NCBI GenBank assembly: GCA_003439945.1
Contig: QVRM01000484.1
Location: forward strand, 1-64,000
DNA from: Dermanyssus gallinae
Lineage: Eukaryota; Arthropoda; Arachnida; Mesostigmata; Dermanyssidae
Reading direction: 5' to 3'
DNA: 64,000 nt
Below the pieces are notes generated by a model. That model was not told the origin of the DNA, searched no databases, and worked only from the letters and a program-made list of their open reading frames with translations. Position numbers and translations under genes: made by a program. Numbering within the stretch: the stretch's first letter is position 1; each line of letters starts with the position of its first letter. Of the stretch, positions 1 through 9,597 are shown piece after piece.

Positions 1-2147
1 GCCGACGTGTTCGTGTTTGATATGTAATATGTATTCCTGAAACAATTCGAACAAAAGCGTATAAGTGGCAGAATGCCTCTCCTTTTTCGCCAGAGTGCCA
101 AGAAAAATCACTAGGCTTATCTTCTGGATATCCTAAAGATATACCGATAGCGGAAATGTGGTGTAGCTAGACAAAAGACAAAAGGAAAAGCTAAGGCCCT
201 CGCGTTCTCTGTTGCCATCGCAAATCCGTCCGACATCAAGAACGATGACTTAGGCGTAATTCTTTCTTGTGCGCAGCTAATCTTCTTCTTCTATATAAAA
301 TCAGCGGCTCAAATCTTCAAGAAGAGTTGATTTCACTAAGGCGGTACGTAGCCGCAATTAATTTACAAATCTATATTAATTTTAAGCTAAAAACGCTGTT
401 CTATCTACTGCCAAGCACCGCGCTTTTTGTGGGGAACTTGAAGGCACAATTCAATATCCTAAGGTGTAGTGCCATTTTTAAGAAGAACCAAATTGCAGAA
501 GTAGGTATTGGGTTTGACACAGCAGGAGTAATGATGTCAGACGCATGTACGCATGTGGCTAGAATAAATTGGTATGTCGTTGCACGATGCCTTTCGTCAT
601 ATGTTTTTTTCTTTCGTACAAGAATAATGCGCAATTTAAACGAATTGAGCATTTATGAATGATCTAATAGCTTATATTCACTATACAATGCTAATTATAT
701 GTAGAAATGTTGTGTCTGTATCGTCACTGGCCGTTGCACCAGAACACACCATAAATATACAATACCATACATATACATACCCTGCCACAAACGTGTGGCA
801 GGGTATGTATATTTATGGTATCCTAATATTCCTTTTATACGAAATTCAATTTTACTCCCTTGAAGAGATATAATTTTATCCAATTCAGAACGGAGGCATA
901 ATCAGATCAGTTCTGAAATATTATATACAAATACGTTCAAGCAGCGTGCTATGTCTTTTAATATGGTTCTTCATGGCTTGCAATAACATATTGGATAGGA
1001 AGTGCGAGCGAGTAGCTGTAGAAACTCATGACACAGAAGAATTAGATTGCAATCGACCAGCAATTAGAATTTATTTTCGTTGTGAGAATTGATATCGGAT
1101 AATGGATATCTTGGAAACCTTATTACAATCGTGCGAAGTCATCTTTTTCTCCAGTCGAGTCAGAAACATTCTGATGTACACTCCACAAGTAGGCAGACAA
1201 TTGCGACAGCACTGCTAGCACAAACAAAGTTTTGAACAAAGTTTTAGTCTGCCTATCCTGCATCCTGCGTATGCGTCAATCTTGCGCCGCGTATTCGAGA
1301 TCGACCCTCTAGAATTCCTAATCAAAGTACTTTGCTCCATCTGAATTTAGTCAAGAGGCTCCAGATAGAACAATTCTTAGATAAGATGCCCGACTGAATT
1401 CACTTATTCTGATCTTGTTTACAACAGAACGTCCGCATACAAGTGCAGCTATCAGAAGACAATTTTGGCGATGTACACACGATGTTTCGTTCACACATAT
1501 AACACTCGTATATACAGCAACTCGTCTATCTTTGTGGTTTGGGTTGCGTTAGATGTGGCTGTTAAACCAAACCAATGAGAGTCAACGGTCACGCAGTTTT
1601 GTAGACGTCAGCGCACCTCAATCGATCGCACGTTTTTCGATCGACTATACGTTGCACTATGACGAAGAACACAGTGTACCTGTAACTCACGCTCCGCCGC
1701 GTGGCCATCTTGCTGCAGTTGCGTGCTATGGTTGTTCAGGATGCTTCGTGGCTATCCAACTGAATTCATAACAGGAATTGAATCGTATTACGTATTGGTG
1801 CTAGTTATGTCCATATACACGTGTACAAATCGAGCATGTTTGGCGCAATACTTTGCATTTATGCAACAGCTAAATATATTTACACACATTGCTGTGGTCG
1901 GCCTGCTAGAGCGACAAATAACGCCAACCTCAGACTTTCCAGAAAAAGGCGAGAAAGACGGGTGATTGGGCACCCCGCTGAAGCGGGCCCTCTAGCTTCG
2001 GATGCGGGCATCACCCCTAGCTTCCCTAATCTGTCCGCTAATCGCATTTGACAACGGGTACACAGGTTTCTACAATATTTGATCTATCGTTTTTTTTTGT
2101 CACCGGCATGTTACTAAAACAGATTTCTACAACATTCTTCTTTATGT
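1..2147. other. Unassigned intergenic DNA
   Basis: I see no recognisable gene in this stretch. The open frames are short, and no domain or splice pattern stands out. The one structured item is the long palindrome at 765-818, listed separately. Confidence 0.5.
765..818. repeat. Long palindrome with 25-bp arms
   Basis: Left arm 765-789 and right arm 794-818 are reverse complements at 24 of 25 positions and enclose a 4-base loop (AACG). The inner stem contains CCTGCCACA / TGTGGCAGG. An RNA copy would fold into a hairpin on either strand. It could be a very small MITE, a fold-back end, or a small-RNA precursor. Confidence 0.85.
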
Positions 2148-2426
2148 CTACTTCTCTTTATCACGCTCCTCTCGTCCAGTCTCCACCTTGTCGCCGGGTG
2201 CATGTCTGTAATCCATAGCCGTACACTGTTGCGTCGTATAGATGCTTCTCGGAGGAGCCTCTGCAAGATCTAGAGGCCCATAAACACCGACACATATAGG
2301 TTGGCTCATCCTCTTCTTAAACTGACCTTCGTGGCCGGCATCCATCTCGAGAATCTGGGCAACGCGTTCGTCGAACTCCTTCGTTTTTGCCGACTCGAGT
2401 ATGTAACTTGAGTGACGGCAGCCCAT
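2148..2426 (-). CDS. Possible small N-acylated protein (92 aa)
   Basis: This 92-codon frame opens with a good initiation context (ACAAAATGGG) and begins MGCRHSS. Gly2 and Ser6 fit the N-myristoylation consensus, and Cys3 could be palmitoylated, so a membrane-tethered cytoplasmic protein is plausible. The rest is charged and hydrophilic (FDERVAQILEMDAG, then a Pro/Tyr-containing middle) and ends in a lysine- and glutamate-rich tail (REERDKEK). I do not recognise the family. It stands alone: no flanking exon was found, and the nearest supported gene is 7 kb away. It may be a complete one-exon gene, a first exon whose splice site I missed, or a chance frame. Coding status is inferred from composition and start context only. 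Confidence 0.4.
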   Translation of the reverse strand: MGCRHSSYILESAKTKEFDERVAQILEMDAGHEGQFKKRMSQPICVGVYGPLDLAEAPPRSIYTTQQCTAMDYRHAPGDKVETGREERDKEK

Positions 2427-3460
2427 TTTGTGTCGAAAAGAAGTGCAGTTGCTTCCAGACAGGACATATGATATGTGAACTATCTGATTTTCTGTCTCCT
2501 ACCTTTGACTACTAGCCTCAGCACGACTTCACCCCGTTGTGACATAGGCGTACGTGTTACAAGCCCAATCGTGCAATCGCTTCTGTATGCCTGACTTGTC
2601 TCATGAAGGCTCTTGTTGCTATGATTGACACGAACCGCTCTTCCGGTTGTTGTTATTGTCCTGTGTTGCTATGTCTCCGTCGTCAATGTCGTAGTGGCCG
2701 TGCCTGCGTGACTTATGACTGTAGACACAAGCTGCATTCGTGTATCCTCCTTGCTGATTTGTGGCCTTGATTTCGTTGCGTTTTGTCGGCCCAAAGTACG
2801 CGCTTGAGGTTTTGTTTCGCAGAGACGAGAGTAGATGGCGGCGCCGAACTTCACAATCAATTAAAGGAGAAAGAAATCAATTACGGAGCAGAGCTCTGGT
2901 AAACGGATGGAAATTTGTCAACACCAAACATGCCAGAACGGGCCTTTATCGAGATATTCCGCGCAGCGCACTTTTACGTCTCTAACGGAAGCGACATTAG
3001 CGAAGCCAGCGGCGTCGAAGTCAGGACTCACCAATACTGGCGGATCTCTCTACCCACCGCTGTACGGGCGGAGAACCCTGTAGGGTCCGCATGGGCTTTC
3101 GAGTACGTCGACACGATTTAGTTGGGAGGATGTATGATGCCAGTAGGGCAGCAATGCTACGAAGTTTTTGCCATCCGTTTTGACTTAACACGTTTTGATC
3201 GCACTGCTCCGACTGACGCGATTGCTGCTGCTGCTGCTACTGCTGCTGTTGCTGTCGTCGATATGTCGTTGCTGACGGATCGCTCGTCTACCCTTCTAAC
3301 GAACTAGCGGCAACTGGTGCGCTTAGCCGTGAAAGGCGTCTTACCAAAACACCGACCTGTAAGATGCACCGCCAGCGCTCACCGTCACCGGATCGTCGGG
3401 CTGGACTACTTAAATATTGGCTCACCTCCTGTCAAGACAAATATAAGCACACATATGTAT
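2427..3460. other. Unassigned DNA
   Basis: No recognisable gene. Short frames on the plus strand (2761-3307) contain a GCT/GCC-type trinucleotide run around 3220-3260 and show no domain. The region could include 5' flanking DNA of the minus-strand frame that starts at 2426. Confidence 0.4.
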
Positions 3461-3465
3461 GTATG

Positions 3466-3526
<61 letters not shown>
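3455..3526. repeat. Microsatellite (GTAT)n then (AT)n
   Basis: A short GTAT run passes into about 29 uninterrupted AT units. Open frames across it read as Tyr-Ile repeats and are artefacts. Confidence 0.95.
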
Positions 3527-3529
<3 letters not shown>

Positions 3530-4378
3530 AGTGAACCACGAGCACAGCGCAGATATTGCTCGAGCAATGCGAGATGTGTGCGTACAAGATTCAAGTCAGC
3601 AGCAGCAGCAGCCGCAATGGCATGACATGTGCTACGAAATTAGGCCGTAGCTCTTATGTACACATCGTATACTAGAGCGGTTCCACCTGAGATGTGTTTA
3701 CGATCTACCAACAACGTGATACACTTGCGCTCGCTCGGAAGAAAGGAGCGTCGCAACGCTGCTGAACCAGAATGAGCCAAGCTTATCGACGTGTCAGTAC
3801 AACAGGGTGTCAATACCCTGCTGCCTTCGAATCTGTAGGAGACTGTCATTGGCTAACGCTAGGGCAAACAAGATCTTAAATCACGCTGCTAGTTCTCTTT
3901 TAAAGAACTGTACAATATTGTAAGTATGTACTGCAAGTTTGGCACCGCAATGATGAGCTTATACGATAGAAAAAATAAAGCTTAATACACCAATGCCTAC
4001 CGCTGAAACTGGGTCAAACCGCAGATATAAGCTCGTTTTGTTTGCCAAACCTTATATTGGTACAAGGCTCGTTAGCTGCAGAGGGTACACACATGTCTTT
4101 GCTCCCCAGTGTAAGAGTGCCAACTGCACCAATACCATTGCGTCTAAGTAAGTATTGTCGGGTACCGGTGAATGCATTTGAACATCATATTGACATACGA
4201 TACTATTTGCTAGCACTCAATGTCGAATGTCGGGAACCTAATCCCACAGAATAGCTCCGCCAGAAAAGACAATACATTTACATACACACATACATCAGGT
4301 GTAATAAGTAACACAAACCCTGTCGCAACACACTGCAAATAGGTGAAAATGACAAATATAAATCATATATTGTAATCA
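3527..4378. other. Unassigned DNA upstream of a LINE 3' end
   Basis: No gene recognised. A plus-strand frame at 4042-4254 directly precedes the LINE tail at 4379-4486 and might be a decayed piece of its ORF2. I could not align it to a reverse transcriptase. Confidence 0.3.
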
Positions 4379-4486
4379 TCTTAATGTAACTCGTACATAT
4401 GCTTCGCACTAGCCTGTGGCTATATGTACTTGTAACACAAATGAAAAACTACAATTAAGTATTGATAAACGTCATATCATATCAAT
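4379..4486 (+). mobile_element. CR1-like LINE 3' end, copy 1
   Basis: About 108 bases match 24268-24377 at roughly 90 percent by eye. Shared landmarks are ACATATGCTT, CACTAGCCTGTGGCTATATG, TTGTAACACAAATGA and the short tandem tail TCATATCATATCAAT. The 24 kb copy carries the end of an ORF2 directly upstream, so this is a 3'-terminal fragment of the same family. Short tandem 3' tails instead of poly(A) are usual for CR1/L2-type LINEs. Confidence 0.7.
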
Positions 4487-4489
4487 AAT

Positions 4490-5690
4490 CTCATATAAGG
4501 GACTCCGAACAAGCTATGTGCTTATTAAAGCTCGGAATAAACAAGTGTCATATCTTAAAAAAATCAATAAATAAACAAACAATTATGGTATTGAAGCTTG
4601 CAGGGCAAAAGTCTCTCAATAGCCCAAGAAAAGCGAATCTGGACAGGCGTCATTAAAGCTGCATCCAGTAGTACGAGAAGTAGGTAGGAAGTTAGTTTGC
4701 AACAATTTTCTCTAATTATTTTTCCCTTTTTGACAATTAGTCTGGCCATTCTACTTCATGGTTTTTGTTTAACTGAATATTAACTGATAAAAAGCATGAT
4801 GTACACTGGCCGTCGTTTTTAAAGTCACGGTAGTGCGGGGTTTACGATTTGTGGATAATTCACAACCTAGCACGCAAATGCAAGCGATGTGAATCTCTAA
4901 GAAAGAAAACACCATATTAGTAAGTGCTGTATTTTAGAGGTTTCATTGTCTGTTACACGGAGTGGTGGCAACAACCAGTGAATAAACCGATTAGGACTCA
5001 AATAAAGCTGCATTAGGCGAAACTAACTAATGCACAAACTAATGCAGCGGAACATACGCTATCAGTCGTGTTTTCCAGCTTTGCCAGAGGAAGCATATAT
5101 GGTCTTGCCGAATCGTGCCTACATACATGCCTAGCAGTGTAAAATACGACAAATATACGACGACCTGCTCTTCGTAGATAGTTGAGCAAGTTAGAAAGGA
5201 GAAGAAGGCTTACAACTACGTTTTTACGCTTGCATTTCATGCAACATCGGCCGATAGCCTCCTCTGCATGCTACTCGTGTCATTATATATATATATATAT
5301 ATAAATATATTTTTTTTTCTGGACGCGTCTAAACGGTTAGGAATCGAGTGCTACGTGCATGAAATGGGCGGCCATGACACCTAATCCGCCGGCGCCAGTG
5401 TAAATTTGGCCAATATAAGACGTTATTACCACCACAGTTACGACTCGGCAAAAATATGTAAAATTAGCGGCAAAACTCAACTTAATCTACGTCTGATCTA
5501 AAGCCACCGGTAACATAGGCCGCTTCTCTTAGTCTTTCCGACGTCTTTAAAGACAAACTCCGCAGCTCTAGAAACATTCTCTAGGAACAGCATCTTACGT
5601 GATTCTTTCATGAAGTTAAAAACCGTGTACTCTGGGTGGCTCGCGCGCTGCTGCTGCTGCCACAAATACTGTTGGGCAACCCCTAGGTAT
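4490..5690. other. Unassigned DNA
   Basis: No gene recognised. It contains a short (AT)n run near 5284-5302 and otherwise only short frames. Confidence 0.5.
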
Positions 5691-5691
5691 T

Positions 5692-6260
5692 GTAACGATG
5701 TGCTAAGTTAACTAGGAAATGGTAGATTCCGCCGGACGGGTATTACAGCACGAGGAGACTTAGGGGAACGATGAACGACAACACACGACGTACGTGTAGC
5801 GCAGCCAAGCAAAGGATGGTTCGTTAGGTCAGGCTTCTTCGGTCTATTTATTCACTCAAGGACGCCGTAGTGTTCGTATAGTAGCAATAAGGTTAAAACG
5901 TTGAAATCGAATCTTTACCAACATTTGACACCTCGAATGTTCCACCAGTCCTCTTCGCTGATTGGTTGATTCAGACTGCGCATCATCATACATTTGCGTT
6001 GTCTTCGGCGGTGACGCCGCCGTAGGTCAGGTACGTGGGTCTGATGATGATAATGCCGTTGCTGATGTTATAGCTGTAACGGGACAGCGTTCGGCGGTGG
6101 TGCACGTGCCTTATTGTAGTTAGCATGCAGCTGAGCGATCTCATGTCGGGGTTGTTTATGGCGATCTCGCTGTTGTGGCTGGTGACGATTCCTTGGTTGT
6201 CGAACGTTTGCACGTTGGATTCGACGGCGAAGTAGTTGGCTGTTCTGTTGTTACTTTGTG
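5692..6260 (-). mobile_element. Unclassified dispersed element, copy 1
   Basis: This stretch matches 28706-29260. Both copies begin, as read on the plus strand, with TGTAACGATG. Both contain ACACACGACGTACGTGTAG and TCGGTCTATTTATTCACTCA, and both continue into a conserved minus-strand coding stretch. Read on the minus strand the order is coding sequence (INNPDMRSLSCMLTTIRHVH), stop near 5986, AATAAA near 5851, then the terminus ...CATCGTTACA. That is the layout of the 3' end of a transposon or LTR element. The other end was not found. Confidence 0.65.
5986..6213 (-). pseudogene. Conserved coding fragment of the unclassified element
   Basis: A 75-codon frame includes IVTSHNSEIAINNPDMRSL and CMLTTIRHVHHRRTLS. 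The element copy at 29 kb encodes IVTRHNIETAINNPDMRPL and YMLTTIGHVHHHR in a broken frame. Matching at protein level with scattered substitutions suggests both descend from a real coding sequence. I do not recognise the protein. An AATAAA lies downstream on the same strand. It may be the C-terminus of a transposon-encoded or ancient integrated viral protein; no family can be named. Confidence 0.5.
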
Positions 6261-6281
6261 TCTAACCTCATCAAAGTATCC

Positions 6282-6372
6282 CAATACTAGCCTTTGATGG
6301 CTTTGAGGAGCTGTGAATCTCTGTACAAATGTAAACCACTCATGAGAATAATAAAACCTATCTATCTATCTA
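6282..6372 (+). mobile_element. LINE 3' end with (TCTA)n tail, copy 1
   Basis: About 90 bases are shared with 7725-7820. Landmarks are ACTAGCCTTTGATGGCTTTG, CTGTACAAATGTAAAC, and a tail of ATCT units (CTATCTATCTATC). The internal TAGCC...GGCTTTG recalls the TAGCCTGTGGCTA stem of the other LINE tail family in this window, so the two may be related 3' UTRs. Confidence 0.6.
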
Positions 6373-6853
6373 ATATGTACGGCCGTCGGTGCATTGACGA
6401 TATACTTCACGGGATTCCAGACCCATAGGATACGGGGATAGTCTTGATTACGAAACAACCTCCTAAAAAACGTCTGCAACTTTTTATCCAAGACCCTCAT
6501 TCTTAACAACGTAAGGTTGGAAATTGGGGTCCTTGAATCAAGATGATAAACCGTACGCAAGTAGGAGCTGTTATAAGTTCGTCCAGAAGAAAGCATGGCA
6601 GTCCTTGAAAAGTTCCTATTGGATGTTTTGAATTCGCAAATAGGAGGATAACTGACTGTAGGTCACAAACAGTAAAATGTTTTATGTCAAGGATCGGGTC
6701 GTCGTAGTTAAAAGCCCAGTGGCTCGTTGAGATGCCCGCAGGAGTACGTCTGTGGTACGTTTCCGAATGCCTTGAGATTGGCCGATGTGATCAGACCTAG
6801 ATTCTTTATAATTATTTTGCTATTCTGCGCCTAGCCGTCAATGCTGTACCTTT

Positions 6854-6888
6854 AGCCCGGGTTACTGTCGAACATGGTAACCCGGGCT
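6854..6888. repeat. 12-bp perfect hairpin
   Basis: AGCCCGGGTTAC (6854-6865) and GTAACCCGGGCT (6877-6888) are perfect reverse complements around an 11-base loop. The function is unknown. Confidence 0.8.
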
Positions 6889-7260
6889 TAAAATAGATAT
6901 ATTTTACGCATGCTCACGCCGCTCAACGGCCCACGTATTTTGTTATGTTGTAGCTTAAAACCTACTGCCCTCACAAAAATAGATCTGAATGTAAATATAT
7001 TTCTTTATCGAGCACACCTGAAACCGGTGTAGACCTGCTCATCAAATTCAAAATCTTCTTTTGAAGAATGGAACGATTAATCCCTGGATCAATATGTTCC
7101 TTTTTATAGAATATGATAGATAAAAAACGCCGACTGTCAGATCGGTTTAGAGCCAATGACTTGTCCATGGAGCAGTCGAAGACCATTGTTATCCAGTTCT
7201 AATCGCCTAGAGGTGTCCTAAGTACTAACCATGAGCCATTTCAGTGCGGAAACCGCACTA

Positions 7261-7825
7261 TTGGCGTGACCGATAAGACTAAATCTTAGGCGTTGTTTTT
7301 GATTCCAGGTTATCGTTTGTAGGTCATTCAGATCACATTCGCAAGAAAGTTGTGGAAAGTTGGCATCGCTGCTCTGGTTAAAAACCGTAATATTCTGTTC
7401 CTATGACTGTCTGCTCGCCATGTACCATGCCTACGTCCATTATCTGACCTACGCAGTAGAAACATTCGGAATGACTTATATGGGTATCCTATGTCCAGTT
7501 ACGCCGCCTGCAAAAAGAGCCTTCAAGTAATACTAGGATATTCACCTAGGGAGTCCATGCGTTACAAATACATAGAGATGTAGATTCTGCCAACTTTTCT
7601 TCGACAAAATAAAAAAATGCTAAACAATACTTTTTAGTTACCTTGTTCTAACATAAACCGAGCACGATAATAAGCATAATGACAATATATAAAATGAATA
7701 GAAAGCATGCAATATAAACACTGCATACTAGCCTTTGATGGCTTTGAAAAGCTGTGAAAATCTGTACAAATGTAAACTCCTTCATGAAAATCATATAACC
7801 CATCTATTTATCCATCCATTTATAG
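7261..7825 (+). mobile_element. Degenerate LINE (CR1/jockey-like) ORF2 C-terminus and 3' end
   Basis: The plus strand translates, across stops and frame changes, to a relic of the post-catalytic part of a non-LTR reverse transcriptase. HIRKKV corresponds to the usual H-I-x-x-K-V stretch. It is followed by LYHAYVH, TYAVETFG and PAKRAFK, which match the family pattern of L-Y-x-A-Y-V-H, Y-G-x-x-x-W-G and L-Q-K-K-A-x-R. The fragment ends at 7725-7820 in the same 3' tail as 6282-6372. It is clearly dead. Confidence 0.55.
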
Positions 7826-9187
7826 AGTGGGAGATGTCTTGTATGCAGATGCCTGCAAAGCCGCCCCGATGTGCGATTATTCGACTACACGCTAGATGAC
7901 TGTGGATGGTATCATTAATGACTTCAATTCATCGATACAACTAGGTGTAAACATTATTATGAAAGACAAAGTCAGTCTAAACTAATAAATAAAAATCACG
8001 TTACCGTCTTATCACATAAATGTTACACCTAATTGTGGTCCTCGCAAAGCCGTTTTAATCATACGTTCTAGCTTATGTTCACAAAAAAACACTCAAGATA
8101 CAAATGAACTTAGACAACAATAATTGAATACAGTAGAAATCACATGATGTCTAATACTATTAATGCCATCTAATGATGATATTGCCACATGCAAAAGCAG
8201 GCACCTAAGTATATTCAGGTCTAGATCCTGTTTTATAACTAAGTTGCAAAGCAGATTCTTCAGCGTCCCTTCAGACGCTATACCACGGTATAAGTTTGGT
8301 TCTCGCTTGTCAAAGCCATGCTTGCCCTTAAAGAGCTTGGAAAAGTTTGGCAATGTATCAGGCTTCTGGCATTTGTCCCCACCACAATACTCGTAGTTTA
8401 TATAGTCCGGCCCCGCACTCTTTCTATTCGGAATGAAGCGCAGAACCTAACTTACTTTTTCTACCTCAAAAAGCAGATACATAGTATCCTGTTTCAATGT
8501 AAGCGGGCGTATAATCATTAGGGACAGGCGTACCGTGTCGCAGAGATACTAAAGAAGGCCGTTCCAATAAGAGTCTATATCGCTATGCTTAGCATATTGT
8601 ACGTTTATCGTCATAACATAGCTATATGAGCATATCTACAAATTCAAGCCTATGTCTAAGCAGCGGCAGTGGCGCCTTTGACCTCACTTGGCACAAGAGC
8701 TCGAGCACCCTACGGTCGGCGAGATAGCAGGCCCGAAAAATCACTCCTCTGCTCCGATCTCTTCCACCTGACTGCACATCTCATAGCTGTTTAAGCAAGT
8801 AGCTATCGATCAAGAAAAATGAGATAGGTCTACATGCCTCGTGGCAGCCAAGTGTAGATCGCTTCGCTGTTTCTTTTGAATATCAGGAATATTTACAACA
8901 GCTGACACCGGTAAGTGTTTCCTTACAACCACCTCGAGAACATCGAAACTTTAAATATCGCCATCAGTTCGCCAAGATTATGAAACACTAGGTTAATGTT
9001 GCTGTTTTCATTGTGACTTAGAAACGTGTAGTCCAGCATTTGCACATCTTAGGCTGAAGTATCAATCTAATTATGCTATATAAACAGGCACGCAAATTAA
9101 ACGCAAGTATAGTATCAAAATACATGTACATAAAAGCAAGACGGCACTTAATACTATACAAGACCTGAATTACAACATGCAGGGGAA
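7826..9187. other. Unassigned DNA
   Basis: No gene recognised. A minus-strand frame at 8353-8093 (with FSKLFKGKHGFDKREPNLY) has protein-like composition. It lacks supporting neighbours and could be a transposon relic. Confidence 0.4.
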
Positions 9188-9193
9188 TTTATT
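9188..9193 (-). promoter_or_regulatory. Candidate poly(A) signal of SF3B4
   Basis: This is AATAAA on the minus strand, about 405 bases past the SF3B4 stop codon. I noted no other canonical signal between them. The assignment is positional only. Confidence 0.3.
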
Positions 9194-9597
9194 GACATGC
9201 TGCAAAACTGGACGAACCCATATACAAAAGCTTTATCTCGATGCTAGTTTGCACCCTCCGTATTACTTCCCACATATGCATTCAAATAGCAGCCTTGTCC
9301 ATTTGTTCGTGGAACACGTGGCACGCCGTAAATTCAATAACAAGTGGCAAATTCAGGGCCCAACGGAATATGTGACGAGGGCCCACAGGGTCCCGTTCCC
9401 GGCCCCTACGTACTGAAAATAGCAACTCCTCAAGTCCTCACACGCCTCTTCCTGTATCTCCTCAGTCCTGCACGCCCCTTCTCGTATACGTTTTGTATTC
9501 AACGTATATAAACAGACCCCTGAGAAAGTAGGCCCATGAGATGATTGATTTCCGGTGTCCAATTGTTGTTGTCGTCGTCGTTGTTGCTGTCGCCGGA

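Noticed and set aside
3317..3650. Tyr-Ile repeat proteins across AT arrays (also near 11.6, 28.4, 33.9, 35.6, 36.2 and 48.9 kb)
   Set aside because: Any frame through (AT)n reads as Tyr-Ile. These are microsatellites, not genes.
6366..6596. Minus-strand frame with RTPISNLTLLRMRVLDKKLQ
   Set aside because: It might be a jockey-type ORF2 C-terminus, but no reverse-transcriptase boxes could be found upstream on that strand, so it was not annotated as an element.
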